Of a DNA stretch of 64,000 nt, positions 37,610 to 46,003 are shown in pieces. Below the pieces are notes generated by a model that saw only the letters and a list, made by a program, of their open reading frames with translations, was not told the DNA's origin and did not search any database. This DNA comes from Paracoccaceae bacterium (GTDB taxonomy: Bacteria; Pseudomonadota; Alphaproteobacteria; Rhodobacterales; Rhodobacteraceae), in contig QWDA01000001.1 in the NCBI GenBank assembly GCA_003605175.1, positions 310,001 to 374,000 of the forward strand, written 5' to 3'. How positions within the stretch are numbered: position 1 is the first letter of the stretch; every line of letters begins with the position of its first letter. Made by a program: the position numbers and the translations under genes.

Positions 37610-38716
37610 ATGCGCCTGATGGAGACATTGCGCGGGATCTTCTCGCGCTTCGGCCGCGCCGAGCAAACGGTGCCGCGCCCTGTTCGCGGATCGCGCGACC
37701 ATGTCATCATCATCGACGGCACCGCCTCCACCCTCGACGAGGGAGAGGAGACCAATGCCGGGCTCACCTACAAGCTCCTGAGCGAACAGGCCGGCAAGTC
37801 CGGCATGTCGATCCGCTACGAGGCGGGGATCCAGTGGCAGAGCTGGCGGCACACGATCGACATCATCGAGGGCCGCGGCATCAACCGGCAGATCCGGCGG
37901 GTCTACGGCTTTCTCGCCTCGCGCTACCGGCCGGGCGACCGGATCTTCCTGTTCGGCTATTCGCGCGGCGGCTATGCGGTGCGGTCGCTGGCGGGGATGA
38001 TCGACAGCGTCGGGCTGATCCGGGCCGAGCACGCGACCGAGCGGAACATCCTGCTCGCCTACCGGCATTACCAGCGCGACACCCGCGGCGCGGCGCACCG
38101 GGCCTTCGTCAAGCGCTATTGCCACGAGGCGTCACCGATCGAGATGATCGGCGTCTGGGACACGGTGAAGGCGCTGGGGCTCCGCGCGCCGATCGTCTGG
38201 CGCTGGGCGGAAAAGACGCACGCCTTCCATAACCACGCGCTGGGGCCCTCGATCCGGCACGGCTACCAGGCGCTCGCCATCGACGAGACGCGTGACGCCT
38301 TCGCCCCGGTCCTCTGGGAATCGCTCGACGATTTCGAGGGCCATGTGGAGCAGGTCTGGTTCCGCGGCAGCCATGGCGATGTCGGCGGCCAGCTCTCCGG
38401 CCGGGACGGGGCGCGGCTCCTGTCGAACATTCCGCTCGTCTGGATGCTGGAAAAGGCCGAGGGCTGCGGGCTGGCGCTGCCCGAGGATTGGCGCGCCCGG
38501 TTTCCGACCGATCCCGCGGCGCGGCCGGTGGGCACGTTCCGCGGCTGGGGCAAGTATTTCCTGTTCCGGCATCGCCGCGTGGTGGGGGCGGACCCGTCGG
38601 AAGCGATCCATCCCACCGTGTTCATGGGCCGGCGCGTGCCCGGGCGGCACAAGTGGTGGGACCTGGTGCAGGAAGAGTCATCCGCCCCGCCGCGGCCGGG
38701 CGCGGAGCCGCTCTGA
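37610..38716 (+). CDS. DUF2235 alpha/beta-hydrolase-like protein
   Basis: 368 residues. The DUF2235 marks are HVIIIDGTAST near the N-terminus, the nucleophile elbow FLFGYSRGGYAVRSLAG (Ser118), MIGVWDTVKALG (Asp) and WFRGSHGDVGG (His). This is the family of Tle1-type phospholipase effectors, but many members are housekeeping proteins of unknown role. No VgrG, PAAR or other secretion genes are adjacent, and there is no signal peptide. ATG at 37610 is preceded by GGAGG within 10 bases. Confidence 0.85.
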   Translation: MRLMETLRGIFSRFGRAEQTVPRPVRGSRDHVIIIDGTASTLDEGEETNAGLTYKLLSEQAGKSGMSIRYEAGIQWQSWRHTIDIIEGRGINRQIRRVYGFLASRYRPGDRIFLFGYSRGGYAVRSLAGMIDSVGLIRAEHATERNILLAYRHYQRDTRGAAHRAFVKRYCHEASPIEMIGVWDTVKALGLRAPIVWRWAEKTHAFHNHALGPSIRHGYQALAIDETRDAFAPVLWESLDDFEGHVEQVWFRGSHGDVGGQLSGRDGARLLSNIPLVWMLEKAEGCGLALPEDWRARFPTDPAARPVGTFRGWGKYFLFRHRRVVGADPSEAIHPTVFMGRRVPGRHKWWDLVQEESSAPPRPGAEPL

Positions 38717-38779
38717 GCTCTCGCCCCGCGGCCCCCTCTTTCCGGTGCTGAACGGCGGAACCCGGCGCCAGAATGTCGT

Positions 38780-38800
38780 GCGGGGCCGACCAGGCCCCGC
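38780..38800. terminator. Convergent hairpin between DUF2235 and metF genes
   Basis: GCGGGGCC pairs with GGCCCCGC over GACCA in the 107-base gap between convergent genes. The stem could serve both transcripts; no long T-run is seen on either side. Confidence 0.55.
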
Positions 38801-38823
38801 TCCGCTGGATCAGTCCAGATACC

Positions 38824-39693
38824 TCAGGCGACGTTTTCGAGCGCGATCTCGGGCGCGACCCCGAGCGCATGCACCACCTCCCGGGTAAGGTGCGGCTTGT
38901 TCAGCGTGTAGAAATGCAGGTCCTCCACGCCCTCGTCGATGAGCCGCGTGCAGAGCGTGGTGCACTGCACCGTGGCCATGAGGTCCTGCCGGCCGTCGCG
39001 GATCGCGGTCTCGAACTCGTGGTCGAGCCGCTCGGGCACCGGCGCGCCGCAGCGGGCGGCGAAGTTCCTCACCCCGTGCCAGTTGTCGATCGGCAGGATG
39101 CCCGGCACGATCGGCGCGGTGATCCCGGCCGCGGCGCAGGCGTCGCGGAACCGCAGGAAGGTCTCGGCCTCGAAGAAGAACTGGGTGATCGCCGAGGAGG
39201 CGCCCGCGTCGATCTTCTTCTTCAGCCAGTCGATATCGGCGCCGGTATGCTGCGCCTCGGGATGCGGGTCGGGATAGGCGCCGACGCGGATCTGGAACTT
39301 GCCGGTGGCCGCGAGCGCCGCGACCAGCTCGACGCTGTCGCGAAAGCCGTCCTCGGTCGGCCGGAACGCGCCCTCGCCCTTCGGCGGGTCGCCGCGCAGC
39401 GCCACGATCTCGGTCACGCCGGCCTCGGCATAGCTTTCGGCGATGGCGAGCGTCTCGGCGCGCGAGGCATTCACGCAGGTCAGATGCGCGGCCACGTTCA
39501 GCCCCATCTGGTTGTGCAGGATGTCCACGGCCTCATGGGTCAGATCCCGCGTGGCGCCGCCGGCGCCATAGGTCACCGAGACGAAATGCGGATCCAGCGG
39601 CGCGAGCATATGCGCGGTTTCCCACAGCCGGAACGAAGCCTCCATGGACTGGGGCGGGAAGAATTCGAAGGAAATGCGCGGTTTCGCCGACAT
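38824..39693 (-). CDS. metF: Methylenetetrahydrofolate reductase
   Basis: 289 residues. A TIM-barrel flavoprotein starting MSAKPRISFEFFPPQS, with FVSVTYGAGGATRD (catalytic Glu/Thr region), HLTCVNASRAET and ALRGDPPKGEG. It reduces 5,10-methylene-THF to 5-methyl-THF for methionine synthesis. The ATG at 39693 has AGGAG upstream. It is divergent from the MetR-like regulator gene with a 106-base shared promoter region. Confidence 0.95.
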   Translation of the reverse strand: MSAKPRISFEFFPPQSMEASFRLWETAHMLAPLDPHFVSVTYGAGGATRDLTHEAVDILHNQMGLNVAAHLTCVNASRAETLAIAESYAEAGVTEIVALRGDPPKGEGAFRPTEDGFRDSVELVAALAATGKFQIRVGAYPDPHPEAQHTGADIDWLKKKIDAGASSAITQFFFEAETFLRFRDACAAAGITAPIVPGILPIDNWHGVRNFAARCGAPVPERLDHEFETAIRDGRQDLMATVQCTTLCTRLIDEGVEDLHFYTLNKPHLTREVVHALGVAPEIALENVA

Positions 39694-39758
39694 GTCTGAG
39701 GCTCCTGACTGGTACGGGGCGCTTGGTCTATGGGCCGCTTGTGCCATCCGGACGAATG

Positions 39759-39780
39759 TGAGACAAATTCATAATTCTCA
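39759..39780. promoter_or_regulatory. LysR-type inverted repeat between metF and metR
   Basis: TGAGA and TCTCA form an inverted repeat with a 12-base AT-rich spacer, in the 106-base gap between divergent metF and the LysR gene. It fits the T-N11-A layout of LysR-family sites and is the likely target for autoregulation and metF control. It differs from the enterobacterial MetR consensus TGAA-N5-TTCA. Confidence 0.45.
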
Positions 39781-39799
39781 AGATCTATATGAGGTTCGC

Positions 39800-40732
39800 T
39801 TGCATATCGAGTTTCGGCATCTCCGCACCATCAAGGCGATCCACGAGGCCGGCGGGCTCGCGCGGGCGGCGGATCTGTTGCACATCACCCAGTCGGCCCT
39901 GTCGCATCAGGTGAAGGGGATCGAGGAGCAGGCCGGGGTCGAGCTCTTCGTGCGGCGCTCGAAGCCGCTGAAGCTCTCCTCGGCGGGGCGGCGGCTCCTG
40001 GCGCTGGCCGACCGGATCCTGCCCGAGATCGAGGCGCTGGAGCAGGAATTCCGCGGGCTGAGGGACGGCAAGACCGGGCGGCTCCATATCGCCATCGAAT
40101 GCCATGCCTGCTTCGAATGGCTGTTCCCGGTGCTGGAGAAGTTCCGCAAGGCCTGGCCCGATGTCGATGTCGACATCCGCCCCGGGCTCGCCTTCGACGC
40201 GCTGCCCGCGCTCGGCCGCGAGGAGGTGGACCTTGTCGTGTCCTCCGATCCCGAGGCGATCGACGGCGTCGATTTCACCGCGCTGTTCGACTACGAACCG
40301 GTCTTCGTCGCCTCGGTGCAGAACCCGCTCGCGGCGAAACCCTATGTCGAGGCCGCCGATTTCCGCGGCCAGACCCTGATCACCTATCCGGTGGAGCGGG
40401 CGCGGCTCGACGTGTTCAGCCAGCTCCTGATGCCGGCCAGGGTGGAGCCCGCCGCGGTGCGCCAGGTGGAGCTGACCGCGGTGATCCTGCTTCTGGTGGC
40501 CTCGAACCGCGGCGTTGCCGTCCTGCCCGACTGGGTGGTGCGCGAGGTGCGCTACCATTCGGACTACGTGACCCTGCCGGTCACCAAGGGCGGGCTGACG
40601 CGGCGGCTCTACGCGGCCACCCGCGCGGACGACACCCAGAAACCCTTCATGGCGCATCTGTTGCGTCTGGCCCGGACCGAACCGGTCAAGTTGCAGCGGA
40701 AGGCGCCGGCGTCGGCGGGCGAAAGCGTCTGA
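39800..40732 (+). CDS. metR: MetR-like LysR family transcriptional regulator
   Basis: 310 residues from a TTG at 39800 (LHIEFRHLRTIKAIHEAGG) with GAGG five bases upstream; the longer frame from 39644 would overlap metF. The N-terminal winged helix-turn-helix contains AADLLHITQSALSHQVKGIE, followed by a LysR substrate domain. It is divergent from metF, the classic arrangement in which MetR with homocysteine controls methionine genes. Confidence 0.9.
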   Translation: MHIEFRHLRTIKAIHEAGGLARAADLLHITQSALSHQVKGIEEQAGVELFVRRSKPLKLSSAGRRLLALADRILPEIEALEQEFRGLRDGKTGRLHIAIECHACFEWLFPVLEKFRKAWPDVDVDIRPGLAFDALPALGREEVDLVVSSDPEAIDGVDFTALFDYEPVFVASVQNPLAAKPYVEAADFRGQTLITYPVERARLDVFSQLLMPARVEPAAVRQVELTAVILLLVASNRGVAVLPDWVVREVRYHSDYVTLPVTKGGLTRRLYAATRADDTQKPFMAHLLRLARTEPVKLQRKAPASAGESV

Positions 40733-40835
40733 CCTCGGCCCGGCCGCCCGCCCGGTAAACCGGGTTGCCGATCCGGCCCTTGGCAATCCCGGGAGCCTCC
40801 CCTACAAGCGCCGCCTGATCTTCCGGAGGTGACCC

Positions 40836-41624
40836 ATGCAGGGCTCGGCCAATCTCAACGTCATGATGAAGGCGGCGCGCAAGGCGGCGCGGGGGCTGGT
40901 CAAGGATTTCCGCGAAGTGGAGAACCTGCAGGTCTCGTCGAAGGGGGCCGGCGATTTCGTGAGCCGGGCCGATATCGCCGCCGAAAAGACGATCCGCGAG
41001 GAACTGATGGGCGTGCGGCCGAACTACGGCTGGCTGGGCGAGGAATCGGAGCCGGTCGCGGGCAAGGACCCGACCCGGCGCTGGATCGTCGATCCGCTGG
41101 ACGGGACCACCAACTTCCTGCATGGCCTGCCCCATTGGGCGATCTCCATCGCGCTGGAATTCAAGGGCGAGATCGTCTCGGCGGTGATCTACGACCCGGC
41201 CAAGGACGAGATGTTCATGGCCGAGAAGGGGCAGGGCGCCTGGATGAACAACCAGCGCCTGCGGGTCTCGGACCGGAAGCAGCTGATCGAGTGCATCTTC
41301 GCGACCGGCATTCCCTTCGGCGGGCGCCGGGAGCTTCCCGAAACGCTGCAACAGCTCGCGCGGCTGATGCCGGCGACGGCGGGGGTGCGGCGCTGGGGCG
41401 CGGCGGCGCTCGATCTCGCCTATGTGGCGGCGGGGCGGCTCGACGGGTTCTGGGAACTCGGGCTGAAGCCCTGGGATTCGGCGGCCGGCATCCTTCTGGT
41501 GCGCGAGGCCGGCGGCTTCGTCGAGCCCGAGCGCGCGGGCGACGACCTCCTGACCGGGCGGGGCATCATCGCCGGAAATTCCGAGATCTTCGAACGCTTC
41601 GCGGGGGTGATCCGCGGGAATTGA
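40836..41624 (+). CDS. suhB: Inositol monophosphatase family protein
   Basis: 262 residues. The metal-binding motifs are GEESEP, WIVDPLDGTTNFLHG and WELGLKPWDSAAG. It hydrolyses inositol phosphates and may double as an RNA-processing modifier, as SuhB does in E. coli. The ATG at 40836 follows GGAGGTGACC. Confidence 0.93.
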   Translation: MQGSANLNVMMKAARKAARGLVKDFREVENLQVSSKGAGDFVSRADIAAEKTIREELMGVRPNYGWLGEESEPVAGKDPTRRWIVDPLDGTTNFLHGLPHWAISIALEFKGEIVSAVIYDPAKDEMFMAEKGQGAWMNNQRLRVSDRKQLIECIFATGIPFGGRRELPETLQQLARLMPATAGVRRWGAAALDLAYVAAGRLDGFWELGLKPWDSAAGILLVREAGGFVEPERAGDDLLTGRGIIAGNSEIFERFAGVIRGN

Positions 41625-41670
41625 CCGGCGCGCGTTGCGCGCTAACTCTCCCTGCCAGGAGGGCCGAACC

Positions 41671-42069
41671 ATGCGCGCTTTCGTTCTGTCCCTGTGTCTC
41701 GCTCTCGCCGCAGTGCCGGGCGCGGCGCAGGTGGATCCGGTCTCGGGCGTGATCCAGCGGCAGATCGAGGCCTTCCTCGCCGACGATTTCGAGACCGCTT
41801 TCGGTTTCGCCTCGCCCGACATCAAATCCATCTTCGGCACGCCCGAAAATTTCGGGGCCATGGTCCGGAACGGCTACCCGATGGTGCACCGGCCGGGCCG
41901 GGTGACCTATCTCGACCGGCGGCCGGGCACGGGGGCGACCTATCAGGACGTGGAGATCCTCGACCGCGCCGGGCGGGCGCACTACCTGGAATACGAGATG
42001 GTCGAGACGCCTTTCGGCTGGCAGATCAACGGCGTGCGGTTCATCGCGCCGCCCCAGGCCGGGGCCTAG
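41671..42069 (+). CDS. DUF4864 family secreted protein
   Basis: 132 residues. A Sec signal peptide (MRAFVLSLCLALAAVPGAAQ) precedes a compact domain resembling the NTF2-like DUF4864 family (QRQIEAFLADDFETAFGFAS, then YEMVETPFGWQINGVRF). Function unknown, expected in the periplasm. ATG at 41671 with CAGGAGGG eight bases upstream. It ends just before a repeat element. Confidence 0.85.
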   Translation: MRAFVLSLCLALAAVPGAAQVDPVSGVIQRQIEAFLADDFETAFGFASPDIKSIFGTPENFGAMVRNGYPMVHRPGRVTYLDRRPGTGATYQDVEILDRAGRAHYLEYEMVETPFGWQINGVRFIAPPQAGA

Positions 42070-42129
42070 GCCCGATTGCGCCCGCCCGAACAGCGCCGAA
42101 GGCGCCGGGCGAGCGCCTGCCCGACCCAC

Positions 42130-42248
42130 GGGCCGGCGCTCTGGTGACGTCCCGCGCCGAACCATTGTACGGCGGGCTTGCACCATAAATCGCACTGCTC
42201 AACCGTTGCTGCGCCATCCCACGGGCAGGCGCTCGCCCGGCTTCCGCT
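42130..42248. repeat. Imperfect direct repeat, copy 1 (119 bp)
   Basis: Aligns without gaps to 44527-44645 at about 80% identity by hand count. The most conserved stretches are GGGCCGGCGC, TCCCGCGCCGAA, the GATAAATCGCA/CATAAATCGCA core and GCGGGCAGGCG. It is part of the 353-base gene-free stretch (42070-42422) ahead of the beta-helix gene; the rest of that stretch is GC-rich without a recognised feature. Confidence 0.75.
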
Positions 42249-42422
42249 TGATGCCAAATGCCCGCCTGGCCGGTGCCTCCCGGCCCGTCCAACGTGCGCA
42301 GGGTTAAACGCAGGGTGATTGCGCGCCGATAGGGCTGGAGCGTTTTCCATGCGGGCCGGGGCCGTGGATCCGCCCGGAGGGGCATCCGCCGCAGGCCCGA
42401 CGCGCTCAAGGGGCACCCCGAC

Positions 42423-44357
42423 ATGACCATCTTACCAGCCGGAGCGCCGATCTACGCTCTGCCGTCCTTCGCGGATGGGCTCGATATCTGGTCCTCCGGC
42501 GACGGACGTCCGGGCTCCGTCACCTATGACGCGGTGCCCGGCGCGCGGCGCGTGGAGGACCCGGATTTCGGCCCCTGCCTCGAGATCGAGAAGCGCGAGC
42601 CGGTGCAGAAGCTGCGCTACATGGGCGAGACGCCGATCCTGCCGGGCCGCTACCTCCGGCTCCGGGTGCGGGTCAAGACGCTGACCGGCCCGGCGCCGGG
42701 GGTTCGGATCGCGGGCTGGGCGGGCCGCGCGACCAGCGCGCCGGCGCCGGTCGCGGCGACGGCGGGGCCGGTCGTTCAGGCCGTGAAAGGCGCGATCGTC
42801 GAGGCCGAGGCGATCCTCGGCACCGGGCCGCGTCTCGGCGTCGCCATGGTCTGGGGCGAAGGGGCGGTCTATGGCCATCTCGGGCTCGACCTGACCGGCG
42901 CGGTGGGCGGCACCGTGCGGATCGCCGACCCGGTGCTCGAGGATGTGAGCCACCTGTTCCTCCGCGAGCAGGCCGATTGCGTCGACCCGCGTGACCATGG
43001 CGCGGTGGGCGATGGGGTGCAGGACGACGCGGCGGCCTTCGAGGCGGCGGACCGCGCCGCGCAGGGGCGCACGATCTGGGTGCCCGAGGGGCTGTTTCGC
43101 CTCGGCCGCCCGGTGACCCTCGCCTCGCGGGTGCGTTTCGCGGGCATGGTGGCGATGGACGCGGCCGACCCGCTCGTCCTGTGCCGCAACCTCGACCTCG
43201 CCACCTATGCCGACGCGATGGGCGACCCGACGCTCGGGTTCCGCAAGGCGTTCCAGGCACTGATGTCGGACGAGGGCCCCGACCGGCTCGATCTCTGCGG
43301 GCTCGAGGTGCCGCTCGACGGGCCGCTCGACCTCGCGGCGATCTCCGGTCGGAGGGTGGCCGGGGGGCGCCGGGTGATCCGGAACGGCAGCTTCACCTGC
43401 CGGCCCGGCCCCGGCTGGCAGAGCGAGGCGGTCGAGACCGGAGGCCGGACGGATGCGGCGGCCCCCGCCCGGCTGACCGGGCTGGCCGCGCGGGTGCCGG
43501 TGCCGCCGGGCGCGCTGGCCGAGGGCGAGGGGCTCGGGCGCGAGATCTACGTGCGGCGCGAGGGGGCCGGGGAGGTGGAACTCGGCCAGCCGCCCCGCCT
43601 GGCCGAAACGCGGGGCCGGTTCCGCTTCCGCCGGTTCCGCTTTGCGCTCGATTTCTCCGGCTTCGCGCGCCTGTCGGACCTCTGCCTCGACGGGATCACC
43701 GTGGCCTGCGGCGGGGCGGCCTCGGCGGTGCTCCTCGCGGCCGAAGGCGCGGGGATGGCGTTCCGCGACTGCCGCTTCGAGGCGATCGGCCAGCGCGGCG
43801 TGGTCTCCCCGGGAAACGGCTGCGCCGGCCTCCGCGTCGAGGGGTGCCTGTTCGAGGCCGAGGCGCCGGGCATCGTCGGGCTCGCGGTCAATGCCGGCGG
43901 GTCGACGCTCCGCGACAACCGGTTCGACGGCGCCGGCCTGGGCGCGATCCTGCGCGGCGGCGGGCATCTGGTGAGCGGCAACCGCTTCGTCGCGCGGGCC
44001 GGGCGCCACACGGTCGGGCTGGTCTTCGCGGGCACCGGCGCGGCCGGTCCGGTCACGGACAACCGCTTCGAGGGCGCGACGCTCGAATGGACCAACGAGC
44101 ATGACCCCGAGCCCGCGCGCCGCGACTGGCCGAGCTTTTCCGGCCTGGCGGTGACCGGCAACGCCTTCGCGGCCGAGACCCCGCCCGATCCGGGCTGGAT
44201 CGTCGTCCGGCCCCATGGCGGGGGTCATGAGCTGGCGGGGATGAGCGTGACCGGCAACAGCTTTTCCGCCGGCCCGGTCTGGGCGGCCGACGCCCGCCGC
44301 GCGCCGCTCGGGGTGGGCGCGGTGGCGCTCGGCGGCAACGTGATCGGCCGGGGCTAG
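42423..44357 (+). CDS. Right-handed parallel beta-helix protein (pectate-lyase-like)
   Basis: 644 residues. An N-terminal beta-rich domain (1 to about 180) precedes VDPRDHGAVGDGVQDDAAAF at about 188-205, the start signature of the pectate-lyase-3/GH28-like beta helix. Many short repeats follow with L-R-D-N-R-F, V-S-G-N-R-F and V-T-G-N-S-F turns, typical of stacked coils, up to the C-terminus. There is no signal peptide. Polysaccharide lyase or hydrolase activity is possible, as is a tail-spike-like binding role. The gene stands alone and is flanked by direct repeats. Confidence 0.85.
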   Translation: MTILPAGAPIYALPSFADGLDIWSSGDGRPGSVTYDAVPGARRVEDPDFGPCLEIEKREPVQKLRYMGETPILPGRYLRLRVRVKTLTGPAPGVRIAGWAGRATSAPAPVAATAGPVVQAVKGAIVEAEAILGTGPRLGVAMVWGEGAVYGHLGLDLTGAVGGTVRIADPVLEDVSHLFLREQADCVDPRDHGAVGDGVQDDAAAFEAADRAAQGRTIWVPEGLFRLGRPVTLASRVRFAGMVAMDAADPLVLCRNLDLATYADAMGDPTLGFRKAFQALMSDEGPDRLDLCGLEVPLDGPLDLAAISGRRVAGGRRVIRNGSFTCRPGPGWQSEAVETGGRTDAAAPARLTGLAARVPVPPGALAEGEGLGREIYVRREGAGEVELGQPPRLAETRGRFRFRRFRFALDFSGFARLSDLCLDGITVACGGAASAVLLAAEGAGMAFRDCRFEAIGQRGVVSPGNGCAGLRVEGCLFEAEAPGIVGLAVNAGGSTLRDNRFDGAGLGAILRGGGHLVSGNRFVARAGRHTVGLVFAGTGAAGPVTDNRFEGATLEWTNEHDPEPARRDWPSFSGLAVTGNAFAAETPPDPGWIVVRPHGGGHELAGMSVTGNSFSAGPVWAADARRAPLGVGAVALGGNVIGRG

Positions 44358-44526
44358 AGCGGGCGGCGTTTCCGCGCAATCGGAGTTGTGCCGCAATCGC
44401 GCCCCCGAGCCGTGACGTCGGCCATGCCTGGCCCCGCCCGGCTGGTGCAGAAGGCTCCCCGGGCGCGCGCCGGCCCGTCGTCGCGCCGGAGCTGCGCTAC
44501 CAGAGCTGGCATGCCCTTGGCGTGAC

Positions 44527-44645
44527 GGGCCGGCGCCTTGGAGCCATCCCGCGCCGAACATCCGTTCAGCGGGCCTGCACGATAAATCGCACCCCTCATC
44601 CGTGGCAGCGCCGCCCCGCGGGCAGGCGCGCGCCCGGCTTGCGCT
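44527..44645. repeat. Imperfect direct repeat, copy 2 (119 bp)
   Basis: Second copy of the element at 42130-42248, same orientation, 2397 bases further on. It lies in the 310-base gene-free stretch (44358-44667) between the beta-helix gene and ilvN. Between the gene stop and this copy the sequence is GC-rich with no recognised feature. Confidence 0.75.
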
Positions 44646-44667
44646 CCGTTGTGGCGGAAGGCGAAGG

Positions 44668-45234
44668 CTACCCGCGCGTCCCGCGCGACAAGGCCGCGAC
44701 GCCGGTGCGCGCCATCTCCACGAGGCCGATGGGCCGCATCAGGTCGGCGAAGGCGTCGATCTTCTCGGGCGTGCCGGTGATCTCGAACACGAAGCTCTCC
44801 AGCGTCGAATCCACCACGTTCGCGCGGAAAATGTCCGCCAGCCGCAGCGCCTCGACCCGGTTGTTGCCCTCGCCCGCCACCTTGAACAGCGCCAGCTCCC
44901 GCTCCACCGACTTCCCCTCGACCGTCAGGTCATGCACCTCGTGAACCGGCACGATGCGCCCGAGCTGCGCCTTGATCTGCTCGATCACGGAAGGTGTCCC
45001 GGTCGTCACCACGGTGATCCGGCTCCGGTGGCCGGCATGGTCCACCTCGGCGACGGTCAGGCTCTCGATATTGTAGCCGCGCCCCGAGAACAGGCCGATC
45101 ACCCGGGCGAGCACACCCGCCTCGTTCGCGACGATCACCGCCAGCGTGTGCTTCTCCAGCCCCTCGGCATGGGGGTCGCGAAGGTCGTAGGCGGAATGGC
45201 TCGACGAGCCTTTCTTGATTTTCAGGGCGGACAT
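44668..45234 (-). CDS. ilvN: Acetolactate synthase small (regulatory) subunit
   Basis: 188 residues. The N-terminal ACT domain has HTLAVIVANEAGVLARVIGLFSGRG-type sequence (shown in part), and the C-terminal domain contains RVEALRLADIFRANVVD. It confers valine feedback inhibition on IlvB. In most relatives it directly follows ilvB; here about 1.3 kb with three genes on the same strand separates them. Confidence 0.95.
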   Translation of the reverse strand: MSALKIKKGSSSHSAYDLRDPHAEGLEKHTLAVIVANEAGVLARVIGLFSGRGYNIESLTVAEVDHAGHRSRITVVTTGTPSVIEQIKAQLGRIVPVHEVHDLTVEGKSVERELALFKVAGEGNNRVEALRLADIFRANVVDSTLESFVFEITGTPEKIDAFADLMRPIGLVEMARTGVAALSRGTRG

Positions 45235-45251
45235 GGTGTGCCTTTCAGGAT

Positions 45252-45587
45252 CTAGCCGTCATCGGTTTCCGGATCGGCCAGATCGACCGAAAGCAGATTC
45301 CGTTTGGTGTGAATGACATCGAGGATGAACAGGTCGCCATCCTTGAACGCAAAAAGGATGTAATGGCTGCCGGACCGGGCGATTTCGACACCGCGATGGC
45401 GTTCCAGACCGGTCACGTGCACAAGCGGTTTCGAGGCGGCCTGTTTGTCGGCGATCCTCCGGAACCGGCTTCGGAACGCCGCGCCGTAGTGAATGGCCTG
45501 CGCTTCCCCGAAACGCTCCACCGTCCAGGCGGCAATGTCCGACAAGCTTTTCTTGGCCTGCGGCAGGATCCGGATTCGGCGCGTCAC
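45252..45587 (-). CDS. parE: ParE/RelE-family toxin
   Basis: 111 residues of the ParE/RelE superfamily: ILPQAKKSLSDIAAWTVERF, GLERHRGVEIARSGSHYILFAF and ILDVIHTKRN match the small basic toxin fold. It probably targets gyrase or ribosome-bound mRNA; which one cannot be judged. The GTG start overlaps the antitoxin stop (GTGA), so the toxin depends on antitoxin translation. The module is 17 bases from ilvN. Confidence 0.85.
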   Translation of the reverse strand: MTRRIRILPQAKKSLSDIAAWTVERFGEAQAIHYGAAFRSRFRRIADKQAASKPLVHVTGLERHRGVEIARSGSHYILFAFKDGDLFILDVIHTKRNLLSVDLADPETDDG

Positions 45588-45838
45588 TCGGCATCGGACA
45601 GGCTGGCACCGAAGATGCGGTCGAGCACCACATCCACATCCTCTCCGTCACCGGCAGCAAGTTGCTCCAGCCCACGATCCGCGCGCCGGATCAGATCGGC
45701 AATTTCCGCCTCCCGCTCCTCGACCAGCCGAAGCCCTTCCCGCATCGCCTCGGACGCGTTCTGATAGCGCCCCTCGGCGACCAGTCGGTCGATCAGCGCG
45801 CTCTGGTGCTCGGTCAGGACAACGTTGCGGGTGGGCAT
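45584..45838 (-). CDS. parD: ParD-family antitoxin
   Basis: 84 residues starting MPTRNVVLTEHQSALIDRLV, a ribbon-helix-helix N-terminus, then GRYQNASEAMREGLRLVEER typical of ParD, and an acidic C-terminal tail that should wrap the toxin. ATG at 45838 with AGAGGAA upstream. A longer upstream frame is rejected because it crosses the operator. Confidence 0.88.
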   Translation of the reverse strand: MPTRNVVLTEHQSALIDRLVAEGRYQNASEAMREGLRLVEEREAEIADLIRRADRGLEQLAAGDGEDVDVVLDRIFGASLSDAE

Positions 45839-45853
45839 GTCAGGTTCCTCTTG

Positions 45854-45870
45854 TTGGCAATATATGCCAA
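45854..45870. promoter_or_regulatory. parDE operator (TTGGCA-ATATA-TGCCAA)
   Basis: A perfect 6-bp inverted repeat around ATATA, 15 bases upstream of the parD start. AT-rich against the local background, it overlaps a likely -10 element. It fits autoregulation by the ParD ribbon-helix-helix domain. Confidence 0.7.
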
Positions 45871-46003
45871 TTGAGAGTGTTGGGAAAGGGAAGGGGAGGG
45901 AGATTTCGCCCACGCAGGTGCGCGCTCCATCCTGTAGGGAAGGCCACCCGACCTGACCCCGCAGGAGCGTCAACTACCTGAATCCGCATCGTCCGCTGCG
46001 TGC

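Noticed and set aside
42041-42430. Minus-strand ORF inside repeat copy 1, with a look-alike in copy 2 (44354-44599)
   Set aside because: The two translations share a short AIY...SARD...APAR pattern only because the DNA is repeated; substitutions are not concentrated at third positions and no ribosome site is seen.
42423-44357. Beta-helix gene as part of a prophage tail module
   Set aside because: No tail, capsid, integrase or holin genes lie nearby; housekeeping genes flank it on both sides.
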